DNA of 64,000 nt, taken from positions 62,001 to 126,000 of the forward strand of contig NZ_QHLK01000005.1 of NCBI RefSeq assembly GCF_006864455.1. Direction: 5' to 3'. Source of the stretch: Campylobacter sp. MIT 97-5078 (GTDB lineage: Bacteria > Campylobacterota > Campylobacteria > Campylobacterales > Campylobacteraceae). This document shows positions 34,104 to 41,846 of the stretch, in pieces. The stretch's first letter is position 1, and the number at the start of each line of letters is the position of its first letter. The notes beneath the pieces were generated by a model, which saw nothing but the letters and a program-made list of their open reading frames with translations, was not told where the DNA came from and searched no databases. Position numbers and translations under genes: made by a program.

Positions 34104-34457
34104 CTTCATCTCAGTTGTGGATTTTGTAAATCTTATGATGGCTCTTGGCTCCCTAATTATAATAGCAATACCAAAAAAACTTCCTTAAAATCTTATACAT
34201 AATATGTCAAATTACAAGATACCTATCTTTTTAAAGATGGTAAATGGCATAGATGTAGCTTTTCATTCAAATGGGAAATTTTATCTGAGTGATTAAAAAA
34301 ACGAAAATATCCACCAGAGCCTAGAATTGAAGTTTGCAGAATTTATGCAACTGAATACACCATTTCTATAAAAGAATATGAAGAGTACTTTAAAGATAGG
34401 GAAGTTTCTCAATTGTTATTTAAGGAATTTTTACAAAAGAAAAAGGAGAGACATTGA
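34104..34457 (+). pseudogene. Decayed small zinc-ribbon-like gene
   Basis: The frame running on after the bet stop encodes SCGFCKSYDGSWLP, a TAA at 34200-34202, YVKLQDTYLFKDGKWHRCSF, a TGA at 34290-34292, then LKKRKYPPEPRIEV, and stops at 34455-34457. The CxxC and HRC suggest a metal-binding fold. No start codon is evident. Happening to share the bet frame may be chance. Q-to-stop and W-to-stop changes would explain both stops. Confidence 0.5.
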
Positions 34458-34702
34458 ACAAATTACCCATTATACCAACCAAACATTTCATAGATCAACT
34501 CGGAGAAAGATATTTTGACTTATCGGTTATAAATTTAATTTATATCGAGATAGCTAAAAATACTAATCCGCATTGCAATCTTTTTGAAGTAAGTAATGGA
34601 ACAGCTACCATTGTCGCTAAATTTGAGCGTGAAAAAGGTGTAGTAAAGCTTATTACAGGTTGGAAAGGAAATCGAAGAAAAGAAAGTTTTGACAAACTTT
34701 AG
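34454..34702 (+). CDS. Small protein paralogous to 35777-36223
   Basis: 82 residues from a TTG start with AAGGAGA 6 bp upstream. TKHFIDQLGERY and TATIVAKFEREKGVVKLITG align with TTHFVDRVVQRF and GIVIVLERQGELGAVLVTTY of the 35777 protein. A compact fold with conserved His, Arg, Glu and a C-terminal strand resembles small nuclease or toxin domains, but this is only a pattern guess. Its start overlaps the end of the decayed gene before it. Confidence 0.5.
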   Translation: MNKLPIIPTKHFIDQLGERYFDLSVINLIYIEIAKNTNPHCNLFEVSNGTATIVAKFEREKGVVKLITGWKGNRRKESFDKL

Positions 34703-34798
34703 TTGCTCTTTTAAGAGTCTTATGCTTGGAAAAGCTTAAAGTCTTAAATTTTTATTTTAGAGACTTTGGGTTTGTTTATTTTGCACAAAGGATACACA

Positions 34799-35170
34799 AT
34801 GACATTAAATATTTTTATTAACAATTCAAAAAGTGCTAAAGCTTTGCCACAACATAAAGCAGATGACAATGTAATATACTATTTTAATAGGGATTATACC
34901 GAAAGTAGCGAAGAAACATTGTATGAGCGTTTATTTAAAGAGCTGAAGCAACTTCTTGATAAGGCAGGAAAAGATTTTTCTCGCTTAGGTAGAGTTCGTG
35001 TAGTTATTAGAGAAAGTAGCCTTGATCAAAGTGTTACTTTTAGAATGACTGATGAAAACAAATTTGGCGTGTTTAAAAATTGGGTTAATGGCAATAATAT
35101 TTCTCCTAAAATGTGGAATATTTGGTTCAAACTCAATAATTACTTACTTGACTTAGAGGAGGTAGCATAA
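34799..35170 (+). CDS. Unknown protein, coupled to 35170 gene
   Basis: 123 residues from the ATG at 34799 (AAAGGAT 6 bp upstream; the 34766 ATG lacks a site). Alpha/beta-looking, with two Trp-rich stretches near the end (FKNWVNGNN, MWNIWFKLNN). Its TAA overlaps the next ATG (TAATG). No family is recognised. Confidence 0.55.
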   Translation: MTLNIFINNSKSAKALPQHKADDNVIYYFNRDYTESSEETLYERLFKELKQLLDKAGKDFSRLGRVRVVIRESSLDQSVTFRMTDENKFGVFKNWVNGNNISPKMWNIWFKLNNYLLDLEEVA

Positions 35171-35643
35171 TGCAAGAATTAACACAAGAAATTATTGATG
35201 AGCTTAACAAAGATTATGGTAGTGAGTGTTTTACATTTAGTAAAAAAGGCTTTACTATCAAATACACAGGAGCCTTAAAAGAATGGTTTAAAGAATGGGA
35301 TTTAAATGAACAAGGTTTTAATAGAGAATCTATCTCATCAGAGATGGATTTTGCTAATAATTTTGGAGATTTTAGAGATCATTTTTTAATTCCTAATGGT
35401 ATGGATTTAGTAGATTATTGCCCTGACAATGACTTGCTTTATCCAAATTGTTTTGGAATTACTAACGCTCCTATGTTTGGCTTTGGAGGGTTTTTCGCTT
35501 TTAACTCTGATCCTGATGCTAATTTAAAACCAAGATATGTATTTCTATATTTTAATAGCTATCTTGTTTTGGATTGGCTTAAGGAGCTTTTAGAGCAAGG
35601 AGAAGTTACTTTTGAAACTTTTATCAATAATGAAGACGACTAG
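35170..35643 (+). CDS. Unknown acidic protein
   Basis: 157 residues, strongly acidic, aromatic-rich (GFGGFFAFNSDPDANLKP). AGGAGG 5 bp upstream inside the previous gene. Acidic small proteins in conjugative leading regions are sometimes DNA-mimic antirestriction factors; nothing here shows that directly. Coupled to 34799-35170. Confidence 0.55.
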   Translation: MQELTQEIIDELNKDYGSECFTFSKKGFTIKYTGALKEWFKEWDLNEQGFNRESISSEMDFANNFGDFRDHFLIPNGMDLVDYCPDNDLLYPNCFGITNAPMFGFGGFFAFNSDPDANLKPRYVFLYFNSYLVLDWLKELLEQGEVTFETFINNEDD

Positions 35644-35697
35644 TTTTTAAGGTAATACTCACAAACAATTTTTTAGTTGCCTTTTATAGGCTTTTAC

Positions 35698-35745
35698 ACT
35701 ACACCCACAGGGGATAGCTTTATCCTCTTTGGGATTTTGTCTATT
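35698..35745 (+). promoter_or_regulatory. Hairpin leader element (variant)
   Basis: ACACCCACAGGGGATAGCTT then TATCCTCTTTGGGAT: the CCC/GGG and GGATA/TATCC stems of the leader family, before the 35777 gene. Confidence 0.55.
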
Positions 35746-35776
35746 TCTTGTGAGGTTTTTGCAAGAAAGGACAAAA

Positions 35777-36223
35777 ATGCAAACTTCAACATTATTAGTT
35801 GCTGATAACAGTAGCTTCATCACTTTAGTTGCCTCAAAAATAGCTAGAGCCTTAGCTTATAAAGAAGCTAAAAAAACTAAACAATCTGTTGATTTTCTTA
35901 TCTCTTTGTTTTCTAGGCAAGTAAAAAATAGCATTAAAACTACCACTCATTTTGTGGATAGAGTAGTGCAACGCTTTACTGCTGAAGAAGCAGATATTCT
36001 TTACACTGCTATTTCAAGGGCTGTTCGCAATACCAAACCTTTGGAAAATGGTCGTTATCATAACGCAGTATCTCAAAAATTTGTTGATGACTCAGGCATA
36101 GTTATAGTGCTTGAAAGACAAGGTGAATTGGGAGCTGTTTTGGTAACTACTTATAAGCAAGGTGGAGAGAATTTATTAAGCGATGAAGAAGTAATGGACT
36201 TAAGAAAGAGAGGTATTTTATGA
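35777..36223 (+). CDS. Larger paralogue of the 34454 protein, unknown function
   Basis: 148 residues from the ATG at 35777 (GAAAGGAC upstream). Helical N-terminal part, then a C-terminal half similar to the 34454 protein (TTHFVDRVVQRFTAEEADIL ... VSQKFVDDSGIVIVLERQGE). The TGA overlaps the next ATG (ATGA). A nuclease- or toxin-like fold is possible. Confidence 0.55.
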   Translation: MQTSTLLVADNSSFITLVASKIARALAYKEAKKTKQSVDFLISLFSRQVKNSIKTTTHFVDRVVQRFTAEEADILYTAISRAVRNTKPLENGRYHNAVSQKFVDDSGIVIVLERQGELGAVLVTTYKQGGENLLSDEEVMDLRKRGIL

Positions 36224-36414
36224 GCTTAGTGTGTATTTTAGGCTATATAAGCTTATTCTACCTAGCTCTTTGTCTTATTTTAAGCTTGATTTCTTGGGCT
36301 GTAAATAAGACTATGCAGCAAAATCTGAGATTATGGAAGCCTATACGCTCTTTGCGTTGGTTTCTAACTCAGCCTTTGCTATGGCTAGAAGAACTCTTAG
36401 AAAACAAAAATTAA
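36220..36414 (+). CDS. Small membrane protein
   Basis: 64 residues, one N-terminal membrane segment (about 3-27) and a basic, Trp-containing tail. Coupled by ATGA to 35777-36223. Real but unknown; a second frame overlaps its end. Confidence 0.5.
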   Translation: MSLVCILGYISLFYLALCLILSLISWAVNKTMQQNLRLWKPIRSLRWFLTQPLLWLEELLENKN

Positions 36415-36434
36415 CTAAAAACAAAGGAGAAATT

Positions 36435-36980
36435 ATGGTTATTAAAATAGTAGAAGAAAAGAGTAGAGTGCTTGAGTTTGGTAAGATTGATTACCATAAC
36501 ATAGGAAGAAAAATTAATGCAGTAAGTGTTAATTTTGGCCTTAAAGTGATGAGTGATGGAACTTACCGCTTTAGTGTATGTGGAGATATCTGGAATTTAA
36601 AAAGGACAGATGTCATTCATTGTGGTCAATGCCTTGATGCCAAAGAGCTCGATAAACTTGCAAAAGAACATAAAAGTTTTGCACTTATTAGAGAACTTTG
36701 GAGCAAGTATCATTTAAATGACTTGCACGCAGGCACTAAAGAACAAGAGGAAGCTTTAGCTATGGCTTATGAAAAAGGTGCTTTGAGAAAAAACTCAGAT
36801 TATGATGAAAGATGCGAGTATCTTAAAAGCATAGGTTTGTATGAGGTTAAACATAAGGGATCGCTTTATCGTTATGGTAGTGCTTGGCTTTTTAGTCCAA
36901 TCCCTGATGATGCACTTGAACAAATCAATCTTATCTTAGATAAGACTAAGTCAATACTAGAGCTTGATGCTTTGCTTTAA
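36435..36980 (+). CDS. Conserved plasmid/phage protein of unknown function
   Basis: 181 residues from the ATG at 36435 (AAAGGAGAAATT before it); the frame is open back to 36333 but without a site. FGKIDYHNIGRKINAVSVNF, CGDIWN, CGQCLDAKELD, ELWSKYHLNDLHAGTKEQEE and YRYGSAWLFSPIPDDAL match proteins I recall from plasmids and phages of many proteobacteria, none with a firm function. Confidence 0.65.
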   Translation: MVIKIVEEKSRVLEFGKIDYHNIGRKINAVSVNFGLKVMSDGTYRFSVCGDIWNLKRTDVIHCGQCLDAKELDKLAKEHKSFALIRELWSKYHLNDLHAGTKEQEEALAMAYEKGALRKNSDYDERCEYLKSIGLYEVKHKGSLYRYGSAWLFSPIPDDALEQINLILDKTKSILELDALL

Positions 36981-36992
36981 AGGAGAAGAACA

Positions 36993-37445
36993 ATGTCACA
37001 AACTAATACTGATGAAATAATATATTGCGTTCCATCAGCAGAAAAAAGAAAAGATGTGTATGAATCAATAAGGCGTAAATTAAATGAAAAGTGTAGAGGA
37101 GTTGCTAGAGGCTTTTTCAAAAGTATAGAAGAATCCGCTTTTAAATACTACAATGACTTAATTTTAGATGATATTTGTGATTTTTTAAATTTAAGTTTTG
37201 GTGTATATGACTCTGAGGAATTTGAGCTTGATGAAGAACAACTTGTGCTTACAGCAGGTTGGGGAACTGTAAAACATAAAAATAGGATTTGTGTTGAATT
37301 TTTTATTTATAAAAATGAAGCCAATCCTAACTTAGAGCGTTTAATTTATTTGCCAATTAAAACAAAGGTTAATGAGGCTATTGACAAGATAATACAAGCA
37401 GTGCAAGCTTATAAATCCGAATCTAAAGAGCCAACTTTGTTTTAA
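36993..37445 (+). CDS. Unknown protein of the leading-region-type block
   Basis: 150 residues, AAAGGAGAA upstream, 12 bp after the previous gene. N-terminal helices (RKDVYESIRRKLNEKCRGVA) then beta-rich acidic part and a helical end. No family is recognised. Confidence 0.55.
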   Translation: MSQTNTDEIIYCVPSAEKRKDVYESIRRKLNEKCRGVARGFFKSIEESAFKYYNDLILDDICDFLNLSFGVYDSEEFELDEEQLVLTAGWGTVKHKNRICVEFFIYKNEANPNLERLIYLPIKTKVNEAIDKIIQAVQAYKSESKEPTLF

Positions 37446-37522
37446 TGTTTTGCACATAAGTTGAGAATGATTTATTTATTCTCTTATTTCTACACAATTT
37501 TACACATTTAAAAGGAGAAACA

Positions 37523-37819
37523 ATGGGTTACAGAGCACATTTAGTTGCAAAAAGAGTAGTTGAGTATAGAGGTTCTTTATATGAAGATAACTACGACAAA
37601 TTAAGTGAGTTTTTTGAAAGACTTGGAGTTCAGTATTACAACACTGAAAATCAAGAATATCTCGAAGTTGATACAGAGGATTTGCTCGCTCTTAAAGACA
37701 AGCTTGATAGCTTAGAACTTAATGAGCAAGAAAGAGTCGATCTTTCTGATTTAATTCGTATCGCAGAAACAGCTCAATATGCTAGAGATGATGGTTTTGT
37801 TCGTATTGAGTGGTTTTGA
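37523..37819 (+). CDS. Small acidic phage/plasmid-type protein
   Basis: 98 residues, AAAGGAG 7 bp upstream. MGYRAHLVAKRVVEYRGSLY then a long acidic helical part (LEVDTEDLLALKDKLDSLEL). Predicted soluble and strongly acidic. Unknown function. Confidence 0.55.
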   Translation: MGYRAHLVAKRVVEYRGSLYEDNYDKLSEFFERLGVQYYNTENQEYLEVDTEDLLALKDKLDSLELNEQERVDLSDLIRIAETAQYARDDGFVRIEWF

Positions 37820-37849
37820 AGTTTTTATTCAAGAATCTAAGGAGTTACA

Positions 37850-38203
37850 ATGATGAAAGATAAAGCACTATTTAAATATTATATGTATTACACCATTATG
37901 CCTACCTCTATTAATTTGGGAGTAAGGTTTAATGTCTTGAGATTAGAAGTTCCAGAAAAAACTTGCCTATTGTTAGACAAAGCATATGAGAATCTTGCTG
38001 AAGCTTTAGAATGCAAAAAGCATTTGCTAAAATCTTATGCAAGATGTATTATATCTCATAGAGATGATTTGCAGTCTTGTTGCTGCAAATTTAAGATGGT
38101 TTATAAGTATTTTTCTGGTATAAAAAAAGGTCAAGAGTTAAGCAAAGAAGAAATTGAAGCCCACTTGGCTTTTGTAAATTCTATTGATTCTGCTCTATCT
38201 TAA
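37850..38203 (+). CDS. Unknown Cys-rich soluble protein
   Basis: 117 residues, AAGGAG 6 bp before two adjacent ATGs. Contains CCC (about 83-85) and further cysteines; helical. Lies 30 bp after the 37523 gene, probably the same unit. No family is recognised. Confidence 0.5.
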   Translation: MMKDKALFKYYMYYTIMPTSINLGVRFNVLRLEVPEKTCLLLDKAYENLAEALECKKHLLKSYARCIISHRDDLQSCCCKFKMVYKYFSGIKKGQELSKEEIEAHLAFVNSIDSALS

Positions 38204-38235
38204 ACCTTTTTACTTTTATTCTTAACTCACACATA

Positions 38236-38299
38236 ACCCCAAGTTTAGGGATTTGCAAAAGTCCCTATAGGGATTATTACGCACTGCCCTTTCATTATT
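38236..38299 (+). promoter_or_regulatory. Hairpin leader element (variant)
   Basis: ACCCCAAGTTTAGGGATTTG then AAAGTCCCTATAGGGATTAT: CCCC/GGG and GTCCC/GGGAT stems, ending with CCCTTTCATTATTT before the 38317 gene, like the CTTTCATCATTTT end of copies 1 and 2. Confidence 0.6.
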
Positions 38300-38316
38300 T
38301 TTTAAAAAGGAAAATT

Positions 38317-38556
38317 ATGCAAAATCAAACACTTAAAACAAAAATAAGTAAAGAAATTATCGACTTTATCTCTTTGATAAGTTTATTTTTTCTTTCTATG
38401 GTTATTTTTGCTTTTGTAGGTTGCCCTCTTATTGCTGGTATAAGTCTTTTACTTATTTATATATTAAGTGTGTCTTACACAATAAGATGGCTTTTTTTAG
38501 GAGCTTTAGCTCTTTATAAAAATTTAAAATCTCACCAAAAAAAGGAGACAAAATGA
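38317..38556 (+). CDS. Small two-segment membrane protein
   Basis: 79 residues, two hydrophobic segments (about 17-37 and 40-66), AAAAGGAAAATT upstream. Overlaps the next gene by 4 bp (ATGA). Unknown. Confidence 0.55.
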   Translation: MQNQTLKTKISKEIIDFISLISLFFLSMVIFAFVGCPLIAGISLLLIYILSVSYTIRWLFLGALALYKNLKSHQKKETK

Positions 38557-38834
38557 AATTAGAAGATTTTTCAAAGTTAGAAGTGCCAAGTATGTATAAA
38601 GTTCTTGATGCTATGCTTAAACCTTTAGAAGTGCATTGTTTTTCTTCAAGAGATAAGAGCATAGCTGAGTTTGAGCTTGATGAGCTTAAAGAGGGCTATG
38701 AAAGCATTAAATTTTGTTTAATAGATGAAGATGGACATATCCAAAGAGATACTATAAGCCAAGCTTATGTGCTTAATGGTGTCAATTCTCATAAGCAAGC
38801 TCTTATAGCATACTTTAAAACACTCTTTCTTTGA
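38553..38834 (+). CDS. Unknown small acidic protein
   Basis: 93 residues, AAAGGAG in the end of the previous gene. Soluble, acidic. Coupled to the membrane protein before it. No family is recognised. Confidence 0.5.
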   Translation: MKLEDFSKLEVPSMYKVLDAMLKPLEVHCFSSRDKSIAEFELDELKEGYESIKFCLIDEDGHIQRDTISQAYVLNGVNSHKQALIAYFKTLFL

Positions 38835-38917
38835 TTTCTTTTGCTTATTCCAACAACACTCTTAGTAGGTAATAAAACCTACTTTAATATTATTTTGCAT
38901 TTTATAAAGGAGAAATT

Positions 38918-39184
38918 ATGCAAATTATATTAGCTTATACCAATAGCGATACACTCATTCCTGAGCTTAAAATTTTTTCCAGCAAAGAGTTTGCTAGAAA
39001 AGATATAAAAGAGCATTTAGAGCATTTAGATACTAAAAATTGTCAAGTTATTTCTGATGAAGAAATAGATGAGCTTTTAAGGGATTTAAATTGCAAAAAA
39101 GCTATTTGGGGAACTTTATATAGTAGCAATAATGATTGCTATGAAATAGCTGCTACAGGCTTGCTTATAGGAGATAAAAAATGA
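38918..39184 (+). CDS. Unknown small protein
   Basis: 88 residues, AAAGGAG 7 bp upstream. Starts MQIILAYTNSDTLIPELKIF, acidic middle. Overlaps the next gene by 4 bp (ATGA), forming a three-gene set that ends in the primase. Confidence 0.5.
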   Translation: MQIILAYTNSDTLIPELKIFSSKEFARKDIKEHLEHLDTKNCQVISDEEIDELLRDLNCKKAIWGTLYSSNNDCYEIAATGLLIGDKK

Positions 39185-39663
39185 GTAAGAGCTTGGTTGA
39201 TGAATTTCAAAGTTTGATAAGTCCTTTTTCAGATCAAGAAGTTCAAAGAGCGATAAAAACTCTTTATGTTGTTTATAACGACAGAATGGACTTGGAATTA
39301 AAAGATTGCCCAAATCATCTTTACAATCTTATCAATGAAGCACTTATTGCTCGAGTTTATGAGAGTTTAGCAGAAGTAAATCTTATGCAGATTATTCTTG
39401 ATAAGCTTAAAGACGAAGATTTTATTGAATCTGTAGCTTTAGAGCTTGATAAGGTTTGTAATGTAGGCTATCTTGGCTACAAGATGGACTATATTGATGA
39501 GGGACAAACAGAGCAATTTCTTTTTTACTTGATAAGGATTGGTATGAGACGCTTACAAAGGATTATAAAGAAAGATTTAGCAAACTACCAGCTTGGGCAC
39601 ATTTTTTCTTTAAAAATGCCAAATTGGTTGATTATAACACATATTTTAAAGGACTCTAAATGA
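39181..39663 (+). CDS. Unknown protein upstream of the primase
   Basis: 160 residues, helical, no signal peptide. Coupled by 4-bp overlaps both to the 88-residue gene and to the primase gene. Could be a primase partner. No family is recognised. Confidence 0.55.
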   Translation: MSKSLVDEFQSLISPFSDQEVQRAIKTLYVVYNDRMDLELKDCPNHLYNLINEALIARVYESLAEVNLMQIILDKLKDEDFIESVALELDKVCNVGYLGYKMDYIDEGQTEQFLFYLIRIGMRRLQRIIKKDLANYQLGHIFSLKMPNWLIITHILKDSK

Positions 39664-40838
39664 AATATGATTTGGAAACTTTAGCTCGTATACCCATAAA
39701 AGATGTTTTAGAAGCTCTTGGAGCAGTTCCTGCTAGAAATGGTAGGAATTTTCATTGCTTTAATGTGGCTTTGCATAAAGATAATGATAGGAATGCCTCT
39801 ATGGCAGTCTATGAAAGGACAAATTCTTGCTCTTGCTTTGCGTGCGGTATTTCAGGCACACCTATAAATATTACTAAGGCGTTTTTCAATGGGGATTTTA
39901 AACAAGCTGCTGAGTTTTTACATTCGCACTTTAACATACCAACTCTTGATAATAATATTGTCAAGCAGGTTAAAGTAGCTTTTACACCAAAAATTACAAA
40001 AGAAAAAGTCTATATGATTTTTGATGAAAATAAAGAGTATGCGGACATTAAAGTTTTAGATGCTTATCTTAGTCTTTATCCTAGAATGAGTGAGGCTCAA
40101 AAGCTAAAACTTATTTATACTTCTTTATATAGGTTTTCACTTAAAACCAATCAAAAACCAAAAGAAAGCTATTACCTTAAACGAGGTATTACCAAACTTC
40201 ACTTGGTCGATAAAATAGGCTTTTTAAGTTACAATGATGTCAAAACCTTAGAAAAATACTTGCTAGAACGCTTTCCTTTAGAAGATTTAATCCGCTTTAA
40301 GCTTTTCTCAAAGATAAGGAATACTTTTAATTATGCTTTTAATATAGCTGTTGTGCCAAATTTTGATTTATATTCAAATATGGTTGCAGGCTTTTCTTTT
40401 AGAAGTATAGATAGCTCTTATAAAGGAGCTAAAGAAGTTAATATTTCTTGCTCTGATATAGTCTATCCTATGCCTTTTGGCTTAGAAAATGAAAGTTTGA
40501 GAATGTCTAAGTGGATATGGATTTGCGAGGGACACATCGACTTGCTTTCTTTAAGGCAATATTATGAAAACTCAGATGATGTATGCTTTATCGCTTTTAA
40601 TGGCGTATTTGCTTATAAAGAAGAGTTTTTAACCTTATTAAAAGGTAAGAGTAGAATAGTAATAAGTTTTGACAAAGATGAGGCTGGTATTAATGGCGAA
40701 AAGGCACTAAGAGAACATTTAAATTTACTTAGAATACCTAATCTCACTGCAAGGTGGGACTGTGTAGATGGGATAGACTTAAATGATTTATTGTGTGCTA
40801 AAAAGCTAAATACCCTAACATTTGATGAAGCTACGTAG
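39660..40838 (+). CDS. TOPRIM DNA primase (plasmid/phage type)
   Basis: 392 residues. Zinc-binding start: NFHCFNVALHKDNDRNASM and SCSCFACGISGTPIN (a CHC2-like C/H...CxxC arrangement), then a linker, and a TOPRIM domain: WICEGHIDLL (Glu) and IVISFDKDEAGINGEKALRE (DxD). No helicase domain. It would prime the complementary strand of transferred or replicating single strands. Last of a three-gene coupled set. Confidence 0.85.
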   Translation: MKYDLETLARIPIKDVLEALGAVPARNGRNFHCFNVALHKDNDRNASMAVYERTNSCSCFACGISGTPINITKAFFNGDFKQAAEFLHSHFNIPTLDNNIVKQVKVAFTPKITKEKVYMIFDENKEYADIKVLDAYLSLYPRMSEAQKLKLIYTSLYRFSLKTNQKPKESYYLKRGITKLHLVDKIGFLSYNDVKTLEKYLLERFPLEDLIRFKLFSKIRNTFNYAFNIAVVPNFDLYSNMVAGFSFRSIDSSYKGAKEVNISCSDIVYPMPFGLENESLRMSKWIWICEGHIDLLSLRQYYENSDDVCFIAFNGVFAYKEEFLTLLKGKSRIVISFDKDEAGINGEKALREHLNLLRIPNLTARWDCVDGIDLNDLLCAKKLNTLTFDEAT

Positions 40839-40864
40839 CTTCATCTTTACACGAAAGGAAAAAT

Positions 40865-41257
40865 ATGATGCAAAAAAGAATAGATGCTTATTATACTCGT
40901 TTAGGAGAAACATTTTTTGGTTCTCGCTCATCTGTTGAAGTAGCTTTGAAGTTGTGCGATTTGTATGGCTTTGATTTAGATGAACTTATCACAGAGCTAA
41001 TTTGTCTAAATTATGTAGAGCTAAAAGATGGAGAATCTATCGATCCTGTTCACGAAGTAAATCTAAGGGCAGTAACAATTGCTGAAGATGAACTTTTGCA
41101 TTTAAGTGTAGATGCGGATTTTAGTATTTGTTCTGATGAATCTGGCTACGATATTAAGATTGATCCTGAATTGGTAGATGAAATTATCGCTTTAGATAGT
41201 TCTAAATTTTCTCCTATCCTTAAGGCTGTGCTTGAACAAGCAGGTTTATCAGTTTAA
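40865..41257 (+). CDS. Unknown acidic protein
   Basis: 130 residues, GAAAGGAAAAAT upstream, two adjacent ATGs. Very acidic, soluble; helical N-terminus (YTRLGETFFGSRSSVEVALK). Follows the primase by 26 bp. No family is recognised. Confidence 0.5.
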   Translation: MMQKRIDAYYTRLGETFFGSRSSVEVALKLCDLYGFDLDELITELICLNYVELKDGESIDPVHEVNLRAVTIAEDELLHLSVDADFSICSDESGYDIKIDPELVDEIIALDSSKFSPILKAVLEQAGLSV

Positions 41258-41277
41258 CAATATGAAAGGAAATGATT

Positions 41278-41586
41278 ATGTTGTTAATTAAAGAGCATAA
41301 AGAAATATATGAGTATTTATCTAAAAACACAAAATGGTTTAAGAAAGTTGTAGATGAGATATTTTATTCTCCTATACCTAAAGATGGACTTATTCCTGAT
41401 AAAAACATCAAAATTATAAGATTTAAAACTTATTCTATAGGAGAGTTTATTATGGATACATCTAATCCTAACGATAAATTACTCAAATTGTTTTATTCAT
41501 TAGATAATCATCGATGGACAGTTCGAGATGAGCCTACTCATTTGGTAATTCAGTCAATTATTTCAAATGGAATTGAAAAAAAATGA
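41278..41586 (+). CDS. Unknown protein, frameshifted at an A8 run
   Basis: Starts at ATG 41278, 7 bp after AAAGGA (the ATG at 41272 is too close). It stops right after an A8 run (41576-41583). With A7 the frame would continue as NEVFVANFDKNPKKLIPIKD to a stop at 41702-41704, giving 142 residues instead of 102. The longer product looks more natural, so this is either a phase-variable gene in its short state, a decayed gene or a sequencing slip. Last gene before the integrase end of the element. Confidence 0.45.
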   Translation: MLLIKEHKEIYEYLSKNTKWFKKVVDEIFYSPIPKDGLIPDKNIKIIRFKTYSIGEFIMDTSNPNDKLLKLFYSLDNHRWTVRDEPTHLVIQSIISNGIEKK

Positions 41587-41846
41587 AGTGTTTGTAGCAA
41601 ATTTTGATAAAAACCCTAAAAAATTAATTCCAATTAAAGATGCTAAGTATAGTGATATACTTCTAGTAGGAGCATTTCCTAAGATTTTACATTTAAGCCT
41701 ATAATGGATAAATTATCTGATGAGTGTGCTATCTACAATAACTAAGAGATACACTACAATAGGGAAGATAAGCCCTTTTAGGCTTTCTTGCTCTAGCCCT
41801 TATTTTTCTTTCAAAAGTCTTTTTTAAAGGTTTTTTAAAGAAAAAA

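Noticed and set aside
32307-34457. UGA read as tryptophan or selenocysteine throughout the element
   Set aside because: Other genes of the element use TGG for Trp and end at TGA normally, and the interrupted genes lie among other decayed ones; local nonsense mutation is simpler.
35170-35643. ArdA-type antirestriction protein
   Set aside because: Acidic and in a leading-region-like place, but I see no ArdA motifs; left as unknown.
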